From: Burkholderiales bacterium | Lineage (GTDB): Bacteria; Pseudomonadota; Gammaproteobacteria; Burkholderiales; Burkholderiaceae_C | NCBI GenBank assembly: GCA_021732385.1 | Contig: JAKFVA010000004.1 | Coordinates: 27,466-91,465 of the forward strand | DNA length: 64,000 bases | Direction: 5' to 3' | In this document: one piece after another, positions 9,096-16,947 of the stretch | Position numbering within the stretch: position 1 is the stretch's first letter | Layout of the letters: the number at the start of each line of letters is the position of its first letter | Position numbers and translations under genes: made by a program | Notes under the pieces: generated by a model | What the model saw: only the letters and a program-made list of their open reading frames with translations | What the model was told of the DNA's origin: nothing | The model's database searches: none

Positions 9096-10238
9096 ATGAA
9101 CACCGACGCATTTTTAGTAGAGGCCCTGCGCCAGGCGCACCTCAGCCTGCACCTGAGCGCACCCAATCCGCACGTTGGCTGCGTGTTGGTAAGCGCCCAG
9201 GGCCAGGTGCTGGGGCGCGGCCACACCCAGCAGGCGGGCGGCCCGCACGCTGAGGTGATGGCGCTGCGCGACGCCGCTGCCCAGGGGCAAAGCAGCGCGG
9301 GGGCCACCGCTTACGTTACGCTGGAGCCTTGCGCCCACCAAGGCCGCACGCCGCCGTGCTGCGTGGCGCTGGTGCAAGCCGGGGTGACCCGCGTGGTGGC
9401 CTGCGTTGCCGACCCCAACCCGCTGGTGGCAGGCAAAGGCCTGGCCCACTTGCGCGCCGCCGGTATTGCGGTGGAACTGCTGCCCCCCAGCCACCCGCAG
9501 GCCGTGGCCGCGCGCGAGCTGAACATTGGATTTTTCAGCCGCATGCTGCGCAAAACGCCCTGGGTGCGCCTGAAAATTGCCGCCTCGCTGGATGGCACCA
9601 CCGCCCTGGCCAATGGGGCCAGCCAATGGATTACCTCGGAGGCCGCCCGCGCCGATGGCCATGCCTGGCGCGCCCGCGCCTGCGCCGTGCTCACTGGTAT
9701 TGGCACCGTGCTGCAAGACGATCCCCGCCTCAATGTGCGCGGCATTGAAACGCCGCGCCAGCCCACGTTGGTGCTGGTGGACAGCCGCCTGCAAATGCCG
9801 CTCGACGCGCAAATCTTCCAGCCCAGCCGCCCGGTATGGATTTATTGCGCTGTGCCAGAAACCACCGAAGCCGCCGCCAAGCAAGCCGCGCTGCAAGCGC
9901 GTGGTGCCACGGTCATCCACCTGCCCGACGCCCACCCCGACCCCGCCCAGCGCAAAGTCGACCTGCCCGCCCTGCTGCGCGACCTGGCCCAGCGCGACAT
10001 CAATGAACTGCATGTGGAAGCCGGCCACAAGCTCAACGGCTCGCTGTTGCAAGCGGGCCTGGTGGACGAACTGCTGGTCTACCTGGCCCCGCAACTGCTG
10101 GGGCCAGGCCAGGGCATGGCCCACCTGCCCGCCCTGGCGTCGCTCCCCGGTGCCGGGGCGCTGGAATTCACGTCAGTCACGCAAATTGGGGCCGATGTGC
10201 GCTTGCTGGCACGCGGCGTGGGCCGTGGCCAGTTTTGA
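9096..10238 (+). CDS. ribD: Bifunctional riboflavin deaminase/reductase RibD
   Basis: This enzyme performs two successive steps of riboflavin synthesis: deamination of the pyrimidine, then NADPH-dependent reduction of the ribose. The 380-residue protein starts with a zinc cytidine-deaminase domain (H51-A-E53 in PHAEVMAL; C79 and C88 in PCxxxGxTPPC). It continues with a RibD C-terminal reductase domain from about residue 150. It opens the rib operon (ribD-ribE-ribBA-ribH). A repeat element begins immediately after the stop codon. I saw no FMN riboswitch upstream. Confidence 0.97.
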   Translation: MNTDAFLVEALRQAHLSLHLSAPNPHVGCVLVSAQGQVLGRGHTQQAGGPHAEVMALRDAAAQGQSSAGATAYVTLEPCAHQGRTPPCCVALVQAGVTRVVACVADPNPLVAGKGLAHLRAAGIAVELLPPSHPQAVAARELNIGFFSRMLRKTPWVRLKIAASLDGTTALANGASQWITSEAARADGHAWRARACAVLTGIGTVLQDDPRLNVRGIETPRQPTLVLVDSRLQMPLDAQIFQPSRPVWIYCAVPETTEAAAKQAALQARGATVIHLPDAHPDPAQRKVDLPALLRDLAQRDINELHVEAGHKLNGSLLQAGLVDELLVYLAPQLLGPGQGMAHLPALASLPGAGALEFTSVTQIGADVRLLARGVGRGQF

Positions 10239-10239
10239 T

Positions 10240-10312
10240 TTACTATTAAAATCATAGTAAAAAAAGATAGCGCTACCCGCACGTTTTTACTGGATAAAAC
10301 ACCGATTTAACC
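10240..10312 (+). repeat. Dispersed repeat family member A (single arm)
   Basis: Immediately after the ribD stop lies an 8-bp hairpin, TTTACTAT/ATAGTAAA, followed by the family core ATAGCGCTACCCGCACG (10267-10283). An A/T-rich stretch with ACTGG and CTAAAAA follows. The same order (ATAGTAAA-like arm, core, TATTGGC-like block) occurs at 29909, 48744 and 63725, and inverted at 30077-30104 and 48924-48942. I see no inverted second arm here, so this copy looks truncated. The remainder up to ribE (to 10440) is A/T-rich and holds nothing else I recognise. Confidence 0.75.
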
Positions 10313-10440
10313 CCTAAAAACAGCTCGATTTTTCTGATTTTTTGCCAATTTGGCATGGGGTGGCGGTTTTAGGGCTGTTTTCAGGCCCCCCAAGGCCCTG
10401 CCGGGGCCGCAAAAGCCAATCCTGCGAGAATGCCACCCTT

Positions 10441-11064
10441 ATGTTTACCGGCATCATCACGGCCATTGGCCACATAGTCAGCCTGCGCGATTTAGGTGCT
10501 GGCAGCGCCCACGGCAAACAACTGCAGGTGCAAACGCCGCCCGGCTGGCTGGCTGGCACGGGCCTGGGCGACAGCATTGCCATCAACGGCGCCTGCATGA
10601 CGGTTACCGGGCTGGACGCCGGGGGCCAGCAGTTCAGCCTGGATATTTCTGCCGAGTCGCTGGCCATCACCACGGGCCTGGCCGCTGTTGGCCCAGTCAA
10701 TCTGGAAAAAGCCCTGCGCGCCAACGACCGGCTGGGCGGCCATTTAGTCAGTGGCCATGTGGATGGCATGGGCAGCGTGACGCGCTTTGAGCCGGTAGGC
10801 GAGAGTTGGCTTTTGCAGCTGCTTGCGCCGACTGAACTGGCTAAATACCTGGCCTACAAGGGCTCGATTACCGTCAATGGCGTCAGCCTCACCGTCAACC
10901 AGGTGCAAGACCTGGCCAGCGGCTGCCAGGTCAGCATCAACCTGATTCCCCACACCGTGCAAAACACCGCCTTGCAACACCTGCAAACCGGCCATTGGGT
11001 CAACCTTGAAATTGACCTGATTGCACGCTACGTTGAGCGCATGCTAAAGGGCGCTGCGCAATGA
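10441..11064 (+). CDS. ribE: Riboflavin synthase alpha chain
   Basis: This enzyme dismutates two 6,7-dimethyl-8-ribityllumazine molecules to riboflavin. The product has 207 residues and begins MFTGIITAIG, the invariant family start, which fixes the start codon although the frame extends upstream. Two lumazine-binding repeats are visible; the second is marked by NGVSLTVN. The stop overlaps the ribBA start by four bases (ATGA), indicating coupled translation. Confidence 0.97.
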   Translation: MFTGIITAIGHIVSLRDLGAGSAHGKQLQVQTPPGWLAGTGLGDSIAINGACMTVTGLDAGGQQFSLDISAESLAITTGLAAVGPVNLEKALRANDRLGGHLVSGHVDGMGSVTRFEPVGESWLLQLLAPTELAKYLAYKGSITVNGVSLTVNQVQDLASGCQVSINLIPHTVQNTALQHLQTGHWVNLEIDLIARYVERMLKGAAQ

Positions 11065-12185
11065 CCGCCACACCCATTTCCCCGGTGCAAGACATTGTGG
11101 CCGAGCTGCGCGCAGGCCGCATGGTGATTCTGGTTGACGAAGAAGACCGCGAAAACGAGGGCGATCTGGTGCTGGCAGCCGACCATGTGACGCCCGAGGC
11201 CATCAACTTCATGGCGCGTTTTGGCCGCGGCCTGATATGCCTCACGCTCACCCGCGCGCACTGCGAACGCCTGCAACTGCCCCCCATGGCCACGCGCAAC
11301 GGCACCAAACACAGCACGGCGTTTACCGTGTCCATCGAAGCCGCCGAGGGCGTCACCACCGGTATTTCGGCGGCCGACCGCGCCCACACCATTGCCACCG
11401 CAGTCGCCAAAAACGCCAGTGCCGCGCACCTGGTGCAGCCTGGCCATGTGTTTCCCTTGCAGGCGGTGGATGGCGGCGCGTTAATGCGCGCTGGCCACAC
11501 CGAAGCGGGTTGTGATTTGGCGCTGATGGCCGGTTGCAGCCCCGCCGCCGTCATCTGCGAGATCATGAAAGACGACGGCACCATGGCCCGCCTGCCCGAC
11601 CTGCAGGTGTTTGCCGCTGAGCATGGCCTGAAGATTGGCACCATTGCCGATTTGATTGAGCACCGCAGCCGCACCGAGTCACTGGTTGAAAAAGTTGGCA
11701 GCCGCACGCTTAACACCGCTTTTGGCGAATTCACCGCCCACGCCTACAAAGACAAGCCCAGCCAGGGCTTGCACCTGGCGCTGGTCAAAGGTCAGTGGGC
11801 GGCGCAAGACAGCGTGGTGGCCAGGGTTCACGAGCCGCTGTCGGTGCTCGACGCACTGGAGGTGGGCCGCGCCATGCACTCCTGGAGCCTAGAAGCCAGC
11901 CTGCAACGCTTGGCGCAAGAAGGCGCTGGCGTGGTGGTGCTACTTAATTGTGGCGAAACCGCGCCGCAACTGCTGGCGCAGTTTGAAGGCACCGCCCGTG
12001 CCAGCCACGGTCCCGAGCGCGGCCGCATGGACTTGCGCAGTTACGGCATTGGCGCGCAGATTCTGCGCAGCGTTGGGGTGCAAAAAATGCAGTTGCTGGG
12101 TACGCCCCGGCGCATGCCCAGCATGGCAGGCTACGGCCTTGAAATCACCGGCTACCTGGCGCCCGCCAAAGCCGCAAAGGACTGA
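11061..12185 (+). CDS. ribBA: DHBP synthase with degenerate GTP cyclohydrolase II domain (RibBA/RibBX type)
   Basis: The N-terminal domain (about residues 1-205) is 3,4-dihydroxy-2-butanone-4-phosphate synthase, with the acidic motif [11 protein letters not shown] and GHTEAGCDL. The C-terminal domain follows the GTP cyclohydrolase II fold but lacks the zinc cysteines: where active enzymes have VHSEC...RCDCG, this protein reads [21 protein letters not shown]. It therefore probably supplies only DHBP, with GTP cyclohydrolase II encoded elsewhere. Such hybrids are known in betaproteobacteria. It overlaps ribE and is two bases from ribH. Confidence 0.95.
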   Translation: MTATPISPVQDIVAELRAGRMVILVDEEDRENEGDLVLAADHVTPEAINFMARFGRGLICLTLTRAHCERLQLPPMATRNGTKHSTAFTVSIEAAEGVTTGISAADRAHTIATAVAKNASAAHLVQPGHVFPLQAVDGGALMRAGHTEAGCDLALMAGCSPAAVICEIMKDDGTMARLPDLQVFAAEHGLKIGTIADLIEHRSRTESLVEKVGSRTLNTAFGEFTAHAYKDKPSQGLHLALVKGQWAAQDSVVARVHEPLSVLDALEVGRAMHSWSLEASLQRLAQEGAGVVVLLNCGETAPQLLAQFEGTARASHGPERGRMDLRSYGIGAQILRSVGVQKMQLLGTPRRMPSMAGYGLEITGYLAPAKAAKD

Positions 12186-12187
12186 AC

Positions 12188-12664
12188 ATGTTTGGCGCAG
12201 ACAAAGGCCAGGTGCCCGCACAAGACAAGCTCATGGATGGCAGCGAACTGGCGATCGCCATCGTGCAGTCGCGCTTTAATGCCGCCATTACCGAGGCGCT
12301 GCTGCAAGCCTGCACAGCAGAGCTGGCCGTGCTGGGCGTGACGGCCACGCAAATCCACACCGTGCAAGTGCCTGGTGCGCTGGAAATACCCGTGGCACTG
12401 CAAGCCCTGGCCGAGTCCAATAAATACGACGCGCTGATTGCACTGGGCTGCATCATTCGCGGTGAAACCTACCACTTTGAACTGGTGGCCAACGAATCCG
12501 CCGCCGGTATCTCGCGGCTGGCGCTGGACTACCAATTGCCCATCATCAACACCATTTTGACCACCGAAAACACCACCCAGGCAGTCGTCCGGCAAACCGA
12601 AAAGGGCCGCGACGCCGCACGCTGCGCCGTAGAAATGGCTAATTTGTTGCACCATTTGGCCTAA
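12188..12664 (+). CDS. ribH: 6,7-dimethyl-8-ribityllumazine synthase
   Basis: The enzyme condenses the RibD product with DHBP to form lumazine, the RibE substrate. The 158-residue protein has the family motifs [12 protein letters not shown] (phosphate/substrate loop) and [12 protein letters not shown]. Length is standard. It starts two bases after the ribBA stop, completing the riboflavin set in one operon, and is followed by nusB as in many proteobacteria. Confidence 0.97.
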   Translation: MFGADKGQVPAQDKLMDGSELAIAIVQSRFNAAITEALLQACTAELAVLGVTATQIHTVQVPGALEIPVALQALAESNKYDALIALGCIIRGETYHFELVANESAAGISRLALDYQLPIINTILTTENTTQAVVRQTEKGRDAARCAVEMANLLHHLA

Positions 12665-12710
12665 ATGCCCGGCCCCTTCCCGTTTATCTGCCTGCCTCAC
12701 ACTGCCCTGC

Positions 12711-13256
12711 ATGACCGCTCCAAAAACCGACTCCCCTGCCGCTGGCGCTAACCGCAGCAAGCCCGTGCGCAAATCGGGCCCTAATGCACGGCGCAGCCGC
12801 TCGCGCGAGTTTGCCCTGCAAGCGCTCTACCAGCACCTGGTGGGCGGCAACGAACCCGAGAGCATTAGCGCCTTCACCCGTGAGTTGCAAGGCTTTGACA
12901 AGGCCGACGCGCCGCACTTTGAGGCGCTACTGCAAGGCTGTATCACGCAAGCCGCTGCGCTCGACGCACTGGTGCTGCCGCTGCTCGACCGCCCCATGAG
13001 CGCCATCTCGCCAGTAGAGCGCACGATTTTGTGGATTGGCGCTTACGAGTTTCAGCATTGCCCGGATGTGCCCTGGCGCGTCGTGCTCAATGAATGCATC
13101 GAACTGGCCAAGGAATTTGGTGGCACTGACGGCCACAAATACGTCAATGCCGTGCTAAACGGCCTGGCAAAACGGCTGCGGCCAACCGAGGTGCAGGCCG
13201 ATCCAGCCAAAACCGTGCGCCAAAGCACGCGGCCCGCCCCGGCCCCAAGCGAGTAA
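12711..13256 (+). CDS. nusB: Transcription antitermination factor NusB
   Basis: NusB binds boxA RNA with NusE/S10 and supports rRNA antitermination. The 181-residue protein carries the all-helical NusB domain from about residue 25 ([13 protein letters not shown]) to 160 ([15 protein letters not shown]). The basic Ala/Ser/Lys-rich N-terminal extension and the C-terminal Pro/Ala tail are longer than in E. coli NusB. It lies 46 bases after ribH, the common ribH-nusB linkage. Confidence 0.95.
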   Translation: MTAPKTDSPAAGANRSKPVRKSGPNARRSRSREFALQALYQHLVGGNEPESISAFTRELQGFDKADAPHFEALLQGCITQAAALDALVLPLLDRPMSAISPVERTILWIGAYEFQHCPDVPWRVVLNECIELAKEFGGTDGHKYVNAVLNGLAKRLRPTEVQADPAKTVRQSTRPAPAPSE

Positions 13257-13278
13257 CAACAACTCGCCCAGACCAGGC

Positions 13279-14466
13279 ATGAAAATCTCGCGTCGCGCCA
13301 GCCAGATCGAGCCCTTTTATGTGATGGAAGTGGCCAAGGCCGCCGCTGCCCTGGCAAAGCACGATGCAGTGGGCACAGCGCCCATGATTTACCTGAATAT
13401 TGGCGAACCCGACTTCACCGCCCCCGCTTTGGTGCAAGAAGCCGCTGCCCGCGCCGTGCAGGCTGGCCGCAGCCAGTACACCCCAGCCATTGGCCTACCC
13501 GTGCTGCGCGAACGCATCAGTGCCTGGTATGCCACGCGCTTTGGCGTGGCGGTGCCAGCCAGCCGTATTGTGGTGACTGCTGGTGCATCGGCCGCGCTGC
13601 AACTGGCCTGCCTGGCATTGATTGAAGCGGGCGACGAGCTCTTGATGCCCGACCCAAGCTACCCCTGCAACCGGCACTTCGTTACGGCAGCAGACGGCAA
13701 GGCGTTGCTGATTCCCACCAGCGCACAAGAGCGCTTTCAGTTGTGCGCCAGCAAGGTCGAGCAGGCCTGGACACCCGCAACGCGCGGCGTGTTGCTGGCC
13801 ACCCCGTCCAACCCCACTGGTACCAGCATCCATCCCGATGAAATGCACCGCATCCACAGCGTGGTCAGCGCGCGTGGCGGCATCACCCTGGTGGACGAGA
13901 TTTACCTGGGCCTGAGTTTTGACGCCACCTATGGCCAAACTGCGCTGGCGATTGACGACCAGATCATCAGCATCAACAGCTTTTCCAAGTACTTTCAGAT
14001 GACCGGCTGGCGGTTGGGCTGGCTGGTACTGCCCGCGCCTTTGGTACCCGTGGTGGAGCGGCTGGCGCAAAACCTCTACATCTGCCCCAGCACCATCGCG
14101 CAGCATGCCGCATTGGCGTGCTTTGAAGCGACCAGCCTGGCCGAGTATGAGCGCCGTCGCCACGAATTCAAAGCCCGGCGCGACTACCTGGTGCCCGCCC
14201 TCAACGCGCTGGGGTTGACCGTGCCAGTCATGCCTGACGGTGCGTTTTACGTTTGGGCCGATTGCGCCCAAGCTTGTAAAAAACTTGGCCTGCCGGGCAG
14301 TTGGGAGTTTGTTTTTGCGCTGCTCGACCAGGCCCGCGTCGCTATTGCGCCAGGCCGCGATTTTGGTGTGGCCGACACCCAGCGCTTTGTACGCTTTTCC
14401 ACTGCCAGCAGTATGGCCAATTTACAAGAAGCTGTGGCCCGACTGCAAATTTTCCTCGGGCGCTGA
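13279..14466 (+). CDS. PLP-dependent class I/II aminotransferase
   Basis: The 395-residue protein is a fold-type I aminotransferase. It has NIGEPDFTAP near the N-terminus, the PLP-phosphate/Tyr region, ATPSNPTGT, and the Schiff-base lysine in SINSFSKYFQMTGWRLGW. The closest broad class is aspartate/alanine aminotransferase-like; the substrate cannot be decided from sequence alone. It lies 22 bases after nusB and ends one base before ybgC, so it is probably co-transcribed with the Tol genes. Confidence 0.88.
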   Translation: MKISRRASQIEPFYVMEVAKAAAALAKHDAVGTAPMIYLNIGEPDFTAPALVQEAAARAVQAGRSQYTPAIGLPVLRERISAWYATRFGVAVPASRIVVTAGASAALQLACLALIEAGDELLMPDPSYPCNRHFVTAADGKALLIPTSAQERFQLCASKVEQAWTPATRGVLLATPSNPTGTSIHPDEMHRIHSVVSARGGITLVDEIYLGLSFDATYGQTALAIDDQIISINSFSKYFQMTGWRLGWLVLPAPLVPVVERLAQNLYICPSTIAQHAALACFEATSLAEYERRRHEFKARRDYLVPALNALGLTVPVMPDGAFYVWADCAQACKKLGLPGSWEFVFALLDQARVAIAPGRDFGVADTQRFVRFSTASSMANLQEAVARLQIFLGR

Positions 14467-14467
14467 T

Positions 14468-14902
14468 ATGCCTTCCTTGCCCCTTGCAACTGCACCTCCA
14501 TTTGGTTTTTCGGTGCGCGTATATTGGGAAGACACCGACGCGGGCGGCATTGTCTTTTATGCCAATTACCTCAAATTTTTTGAGCGCGCCCGCACCGAGT
14601 GGCTGCGCAGCCTGGGGCTTGAACAACGCGCATTAAAAGAAACCACCGGTGGCTTGTTTGTAGTGAGCCGGACGCATATGAATTACCTGACCCCCGCGCG
14701 ACTTGATGATCTGCTGCACGTGACGGCCAGCGTCAGCCAGTTGGGCCGCTCCAGCATCACCTTGGCGCAGCAGGCGCTATTGATTTCTAAGCAAGCTGGC
14801 ACACTGCTGTGCGAAGGCAGCATCCGCATTGGCTGGGTGGACGCCGCCAGCATGCGGCCTGCGAGAATGCCCCAATCACTTTTAGAGCGGCTTCACCCAT
14901 GA
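14468..14902 (+). CDS. ybgC: Tol-Pal system-associated acyl-CoA thioesterase YbgC
   Basis: This 144-residue hotdog-fold thioesterase has the 4-hydroxybenzoyl-CoA thioesterase motif YWEDTDAGGIVFYANYLKFF. The start at 14468 gives the normal length and sits one base after the aminotransferase stop; the frame itself is open further upstream within that gene. Its TGA overlaps the tolQ ATG, the classical ybgC-tolQ junction. It probably hydrolyses short acyl-CoA or acyl-ACP at the inner membrane. Confidence 0.94.
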   Translation: MPSLPLATAPPFGFSVRVYWEDTDAGGIVFYANYLKFFERARTEWLRSLGLEQRALKETTGGLFVVSRTHMNYLTPARLDDLLHVTASVSQLGRSSITLAQQALLISKQAGTLLCEGSIRIGWVDAASMRPARMPQSLLERLHP

Positions 14903-15612
14903 CCCCAGACCTGTCCATCGTGCAACTTGTCCTCAATGCCAGTTGGGTGGTGCAGGCCGTCATGCTGCTGCTCATGGGCGTCTCGATTGCCAGTTGGGCG
15001 GCCATTTTCCGCAAACTGCTCTCGCTCAAGCGCATCAAGCAGCTCAATGAAGAGTTCGAGCGCGAGTTCTGGTCGGGCACCAGCCTGAACGACCTGTTTG
15101 CCGCCGCCGCCAAAAACGCCAGGCAATCGGGCCCACTGGAGCGGATTTTTGCCAGCGGCATGCGCGAGTTTCAAAAGCTGCATGCCATGCACAGCGCCCG
15201 CCACATGGCTGACAGTGGCGCACTGATGGACGGTGCCCGCCGCGCCATGCGTGCCAGCTACCAGCGCGAGATGGACGCGGTGGAAACCAATCTGTCATTT
15301 CTGGCGTCGGTTGGCTCGGTCTCACCGTATGTCGGCTTGTTTGGTACGGTCTGGGGGATCATGCATGCCTTTATTGGCCTGTCGGCCCTTCAGCAAGTCA
15401 CGCTGGCTACCGTGGCCCCTGGCATTGCCGAAGCGCTGGTAGCCACTGCCATTGGCCTGTTTGCTGCCATTCCTGCCGTGGTGGCCTACAACCGCTTTGC
15501 CCGCGACATTGACCGCGTGGCGGTGCAGATGGAGACTTTCATGGAAGAGTTCAGCAACATCTTGCAGCGCAGTGCCGGGGCCGCAACCAGCACCTCAGCG
15601 TCTGGCCACTGA
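14899..15612 (+). CDS. tolQ: Tol-Pal system protein TolQ
   Basis: This inner-membrane proton-channel subunit energises outer-membrane constriction with TolR and TolA. It has 237 residues with three transmembrane segments: one near the N-terminus, then a pair after the cytoplasmic loop beginning near SVGSVSPYVGLFGTVWG and ATAIGLFAAIPAVVAYN. Those two stretches are the most conserved parts of the MotA/TolQ/ExbB family. The start at 14899 forms an ATGA overlap with ybgC. Confidence 0.96.
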   Translation: MTPDLSIVQLVLNASWVVQAVMLLLMGVSIASWAAIFRKLLSLKRIKQLNEEFEREFWSGTSLNDLFAAAAKNARQSGPLERIFASGMREFQKLHAMHSARHMADSGALMDGARRAMRASYQREMDAVETNLSFLASVGSVSPYVGLFGTVWGIMHAFIGLSALQQVTLATVAPGIAEALVATAIGLFAAIPAVVAYNRFARDIDRVAVQMETFMEEFSNILQRSAGAATSTSASGH

Positions 15613-15636
15613 AAATCACACACCCGGGAGCACCGC

Positions 15637-16074
15637 ATGCCTTCCATTGTTTCGCATGGCCATGGCCGCAGAGGCAGACGCACCATCAATGAGATCAACA
15701 TGGTGCCGTTCATTGATGTGATGCTGGTGCTTTTGATCATCTTCATGGTCACCGCGCCTTTGATAGCGCCCAGCCAGATCAGTTTGCCCAGCGTGGGCAA
15801 AGCCAGCGCCCAACCCGACAAGGTGCTGCAAATCGTGATAGCCAAAGACGAATCGCTCAGCCTGAAATCAGGCGAGCAAACCAGCACATTGACGCTCAGG
15901 CAAATTGCCGCCAGCGTCAAAACCGCGCAAGCGGGCAATGCTGCTGTGCCCGTCGTCATCAGTGCCGACAAGGCCGTGAAATACGAAGCAGTGGTGCAGG
16001 TCATGGACACGCTGCAGCGCGCCGGTGTGCAGCGCGTGGGCCTGTCGGTGCAACTGGCGCCCGCCGAAAAATAG
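15637..16074 (+). CDS. tolR: Tol-Pal system protein TolR
   Basis: The 145-residue ExbD/TolR protein has a basic N-terminus, then INMVPFIDVMLVLLIIFMVT. This transmembrane helix contains the proton-carrying Asp that works with TolQ. A periplasmic domain follows. It is 24 bases after tolQ and four bases before tolA. Confidence 0.96.
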   Translation: MPSIVSHGHGRRGRRTINEINMVPFIDVMLVLLIIFMVTAPLIAPSQISLPSVGKASAQPDKVLQIVIAKDESLSLKSGEQTSTLTLRQIAASVKTAQAGNAAVPVVISADKAVKYEAVVQVMDTLQRAGVQRVGLSVQLAPAEK

Positions 16075-16078
16075 CACC

Positions 16079-16918
16079 ATGCCCGCCTTGGCCGACCGCT
16101 TTGAATTCATGCCCCCGCAGCAAGGGGGCCTGGTTCGCGGCTTTGGCTTGGCACTGCTGGCGCACGGCCTGCTGGTTGCGGCCTTGACCTGGGGCATCAA
16201 CTGGAAATCACAACCGCAAACTGTGCTGGCCGAGGCCGAGTTGTGGTCTTCATTGCCGCAGCAAGCAGCGCCCAAGCCGGTTGAGTTGCCGCCCGCAGCA
16301 CCCGCTCCCGTAATTGCGCCTGCACCTGTAACACCTCCAGCACCTGCACCACCCGCGCTGCGCGAAGCCGAGATTGCGCTGGAGCGAGCCAAGCAAAAAA
16401 AGCTGCAAGACGACCAAAATGCCGCCCAGGCACGCCAGCGCGCCGAGCAGCAACGCGAGGCAGAGAAAAAACTGGCGATTAAAAAAGCTGAGGATTTGAA
16501 ATTGGCCCAGGCCAAAGCCGCTGACCAAACCAAAGAGGAAGAAGCCAAATTAAAGAAACAGCGTGAGGACAATCTGCGCCGCATTGCCAGCCTGGCCGGT
16601 GCCACCGGCGCACCCAGCGCGATTGGCACAGCGCCACAAGCTGCGGGCCTGTCTCAAAGTTACCAGGCGCGCTTGCAAGCGCGGGTGCAGCCCAACATCG
16701 TGACGGCTGAAGACCTCCCGCCCCACCTGGTGGCCGAAGTGGAAGTGCGCTCTTCGCCTGAAGGCATCATCATCAGCCGCGCGCTCATCAAGTCCAGCGG
16801 CAACCCGGTATGGGACAACATCGTGCTGCGCGCCATTGACAAAACCGCTTTTTTGCCGCGCGATGAAAACGGCAAAGTGCCCTCGCCTCTGAGCATCAAA
16901 TTCCGGCCACGCAACTGA
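16079..16918 (+). CDS. tolA: Cell-envelope integrity protein TolA
   Basis: I start at 16079, giving 279 residues and a gap of four bases after tolR. One transmembrane helix lies near residues 20-40. A Pro-rich stretch follows, then a long Ala/Lys/Glu/Gln-rich coiled-coil region (about residues 95-180) and a C-terminal TonB/TolA-like domain with VEVRSSPEGIIISR and PSPLSIKFRPRN. TolA spans the periplasm and contacts TolB/Pal. tolB and pal do not follow; the next gene converges. Confidence 0.93.
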   Translation: MPALADRFEFMPPQQGGLVRGFGLALLAHGLLVAALTWGINWKSQPQTVLAEAELWSSLPQQAAPKPVELPPAAPAPVIAPAPVTPPAPAPPALREAEIALERAKQKKLQDDQNAAQARQRAEQQREAEKKLAIKKAEDLKLAQAKAADQTKEEEAKLKKQREDNLRRIASLAGATGAPSAIGTAPQAAGLSQSYQARLQARVQPNIVTAEDLPPHLVAEVEVRSSPEGIIISRALIKSSGNPVWDNIVLRAIDKTAFLPRDENGKVPSPLSIKFRPRN

Positions 16919-16919
16919 C

Positions 16920-16942
16920 CCTGGCTAAAAACGCTGGCCAGG
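16920..16942. terminator. Possible bidirectional terminator between tolA and dnaE
   Basis: CCTGGC (16920-16925) and GCCAGG (16937-16942) form a six-pair stem in the 29-base gap between convergent tolA and dnaE. There is no clear T tract on either side, so function is uncertain. Confidence 0.35.
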
Positions 16943-16947
16943 CTGAT

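Noticed and set aside
10239..10440. Possible FMN riboswitch before ribE
   Set aside because: The conserved RFN elements (AGGGGYA-type core and the GGCGGU/CCGAC pairs) were not found in order; GGGGTGGCGGTTTTAGGG is only a superficial resemblance. The gap is better explained by repeat A.
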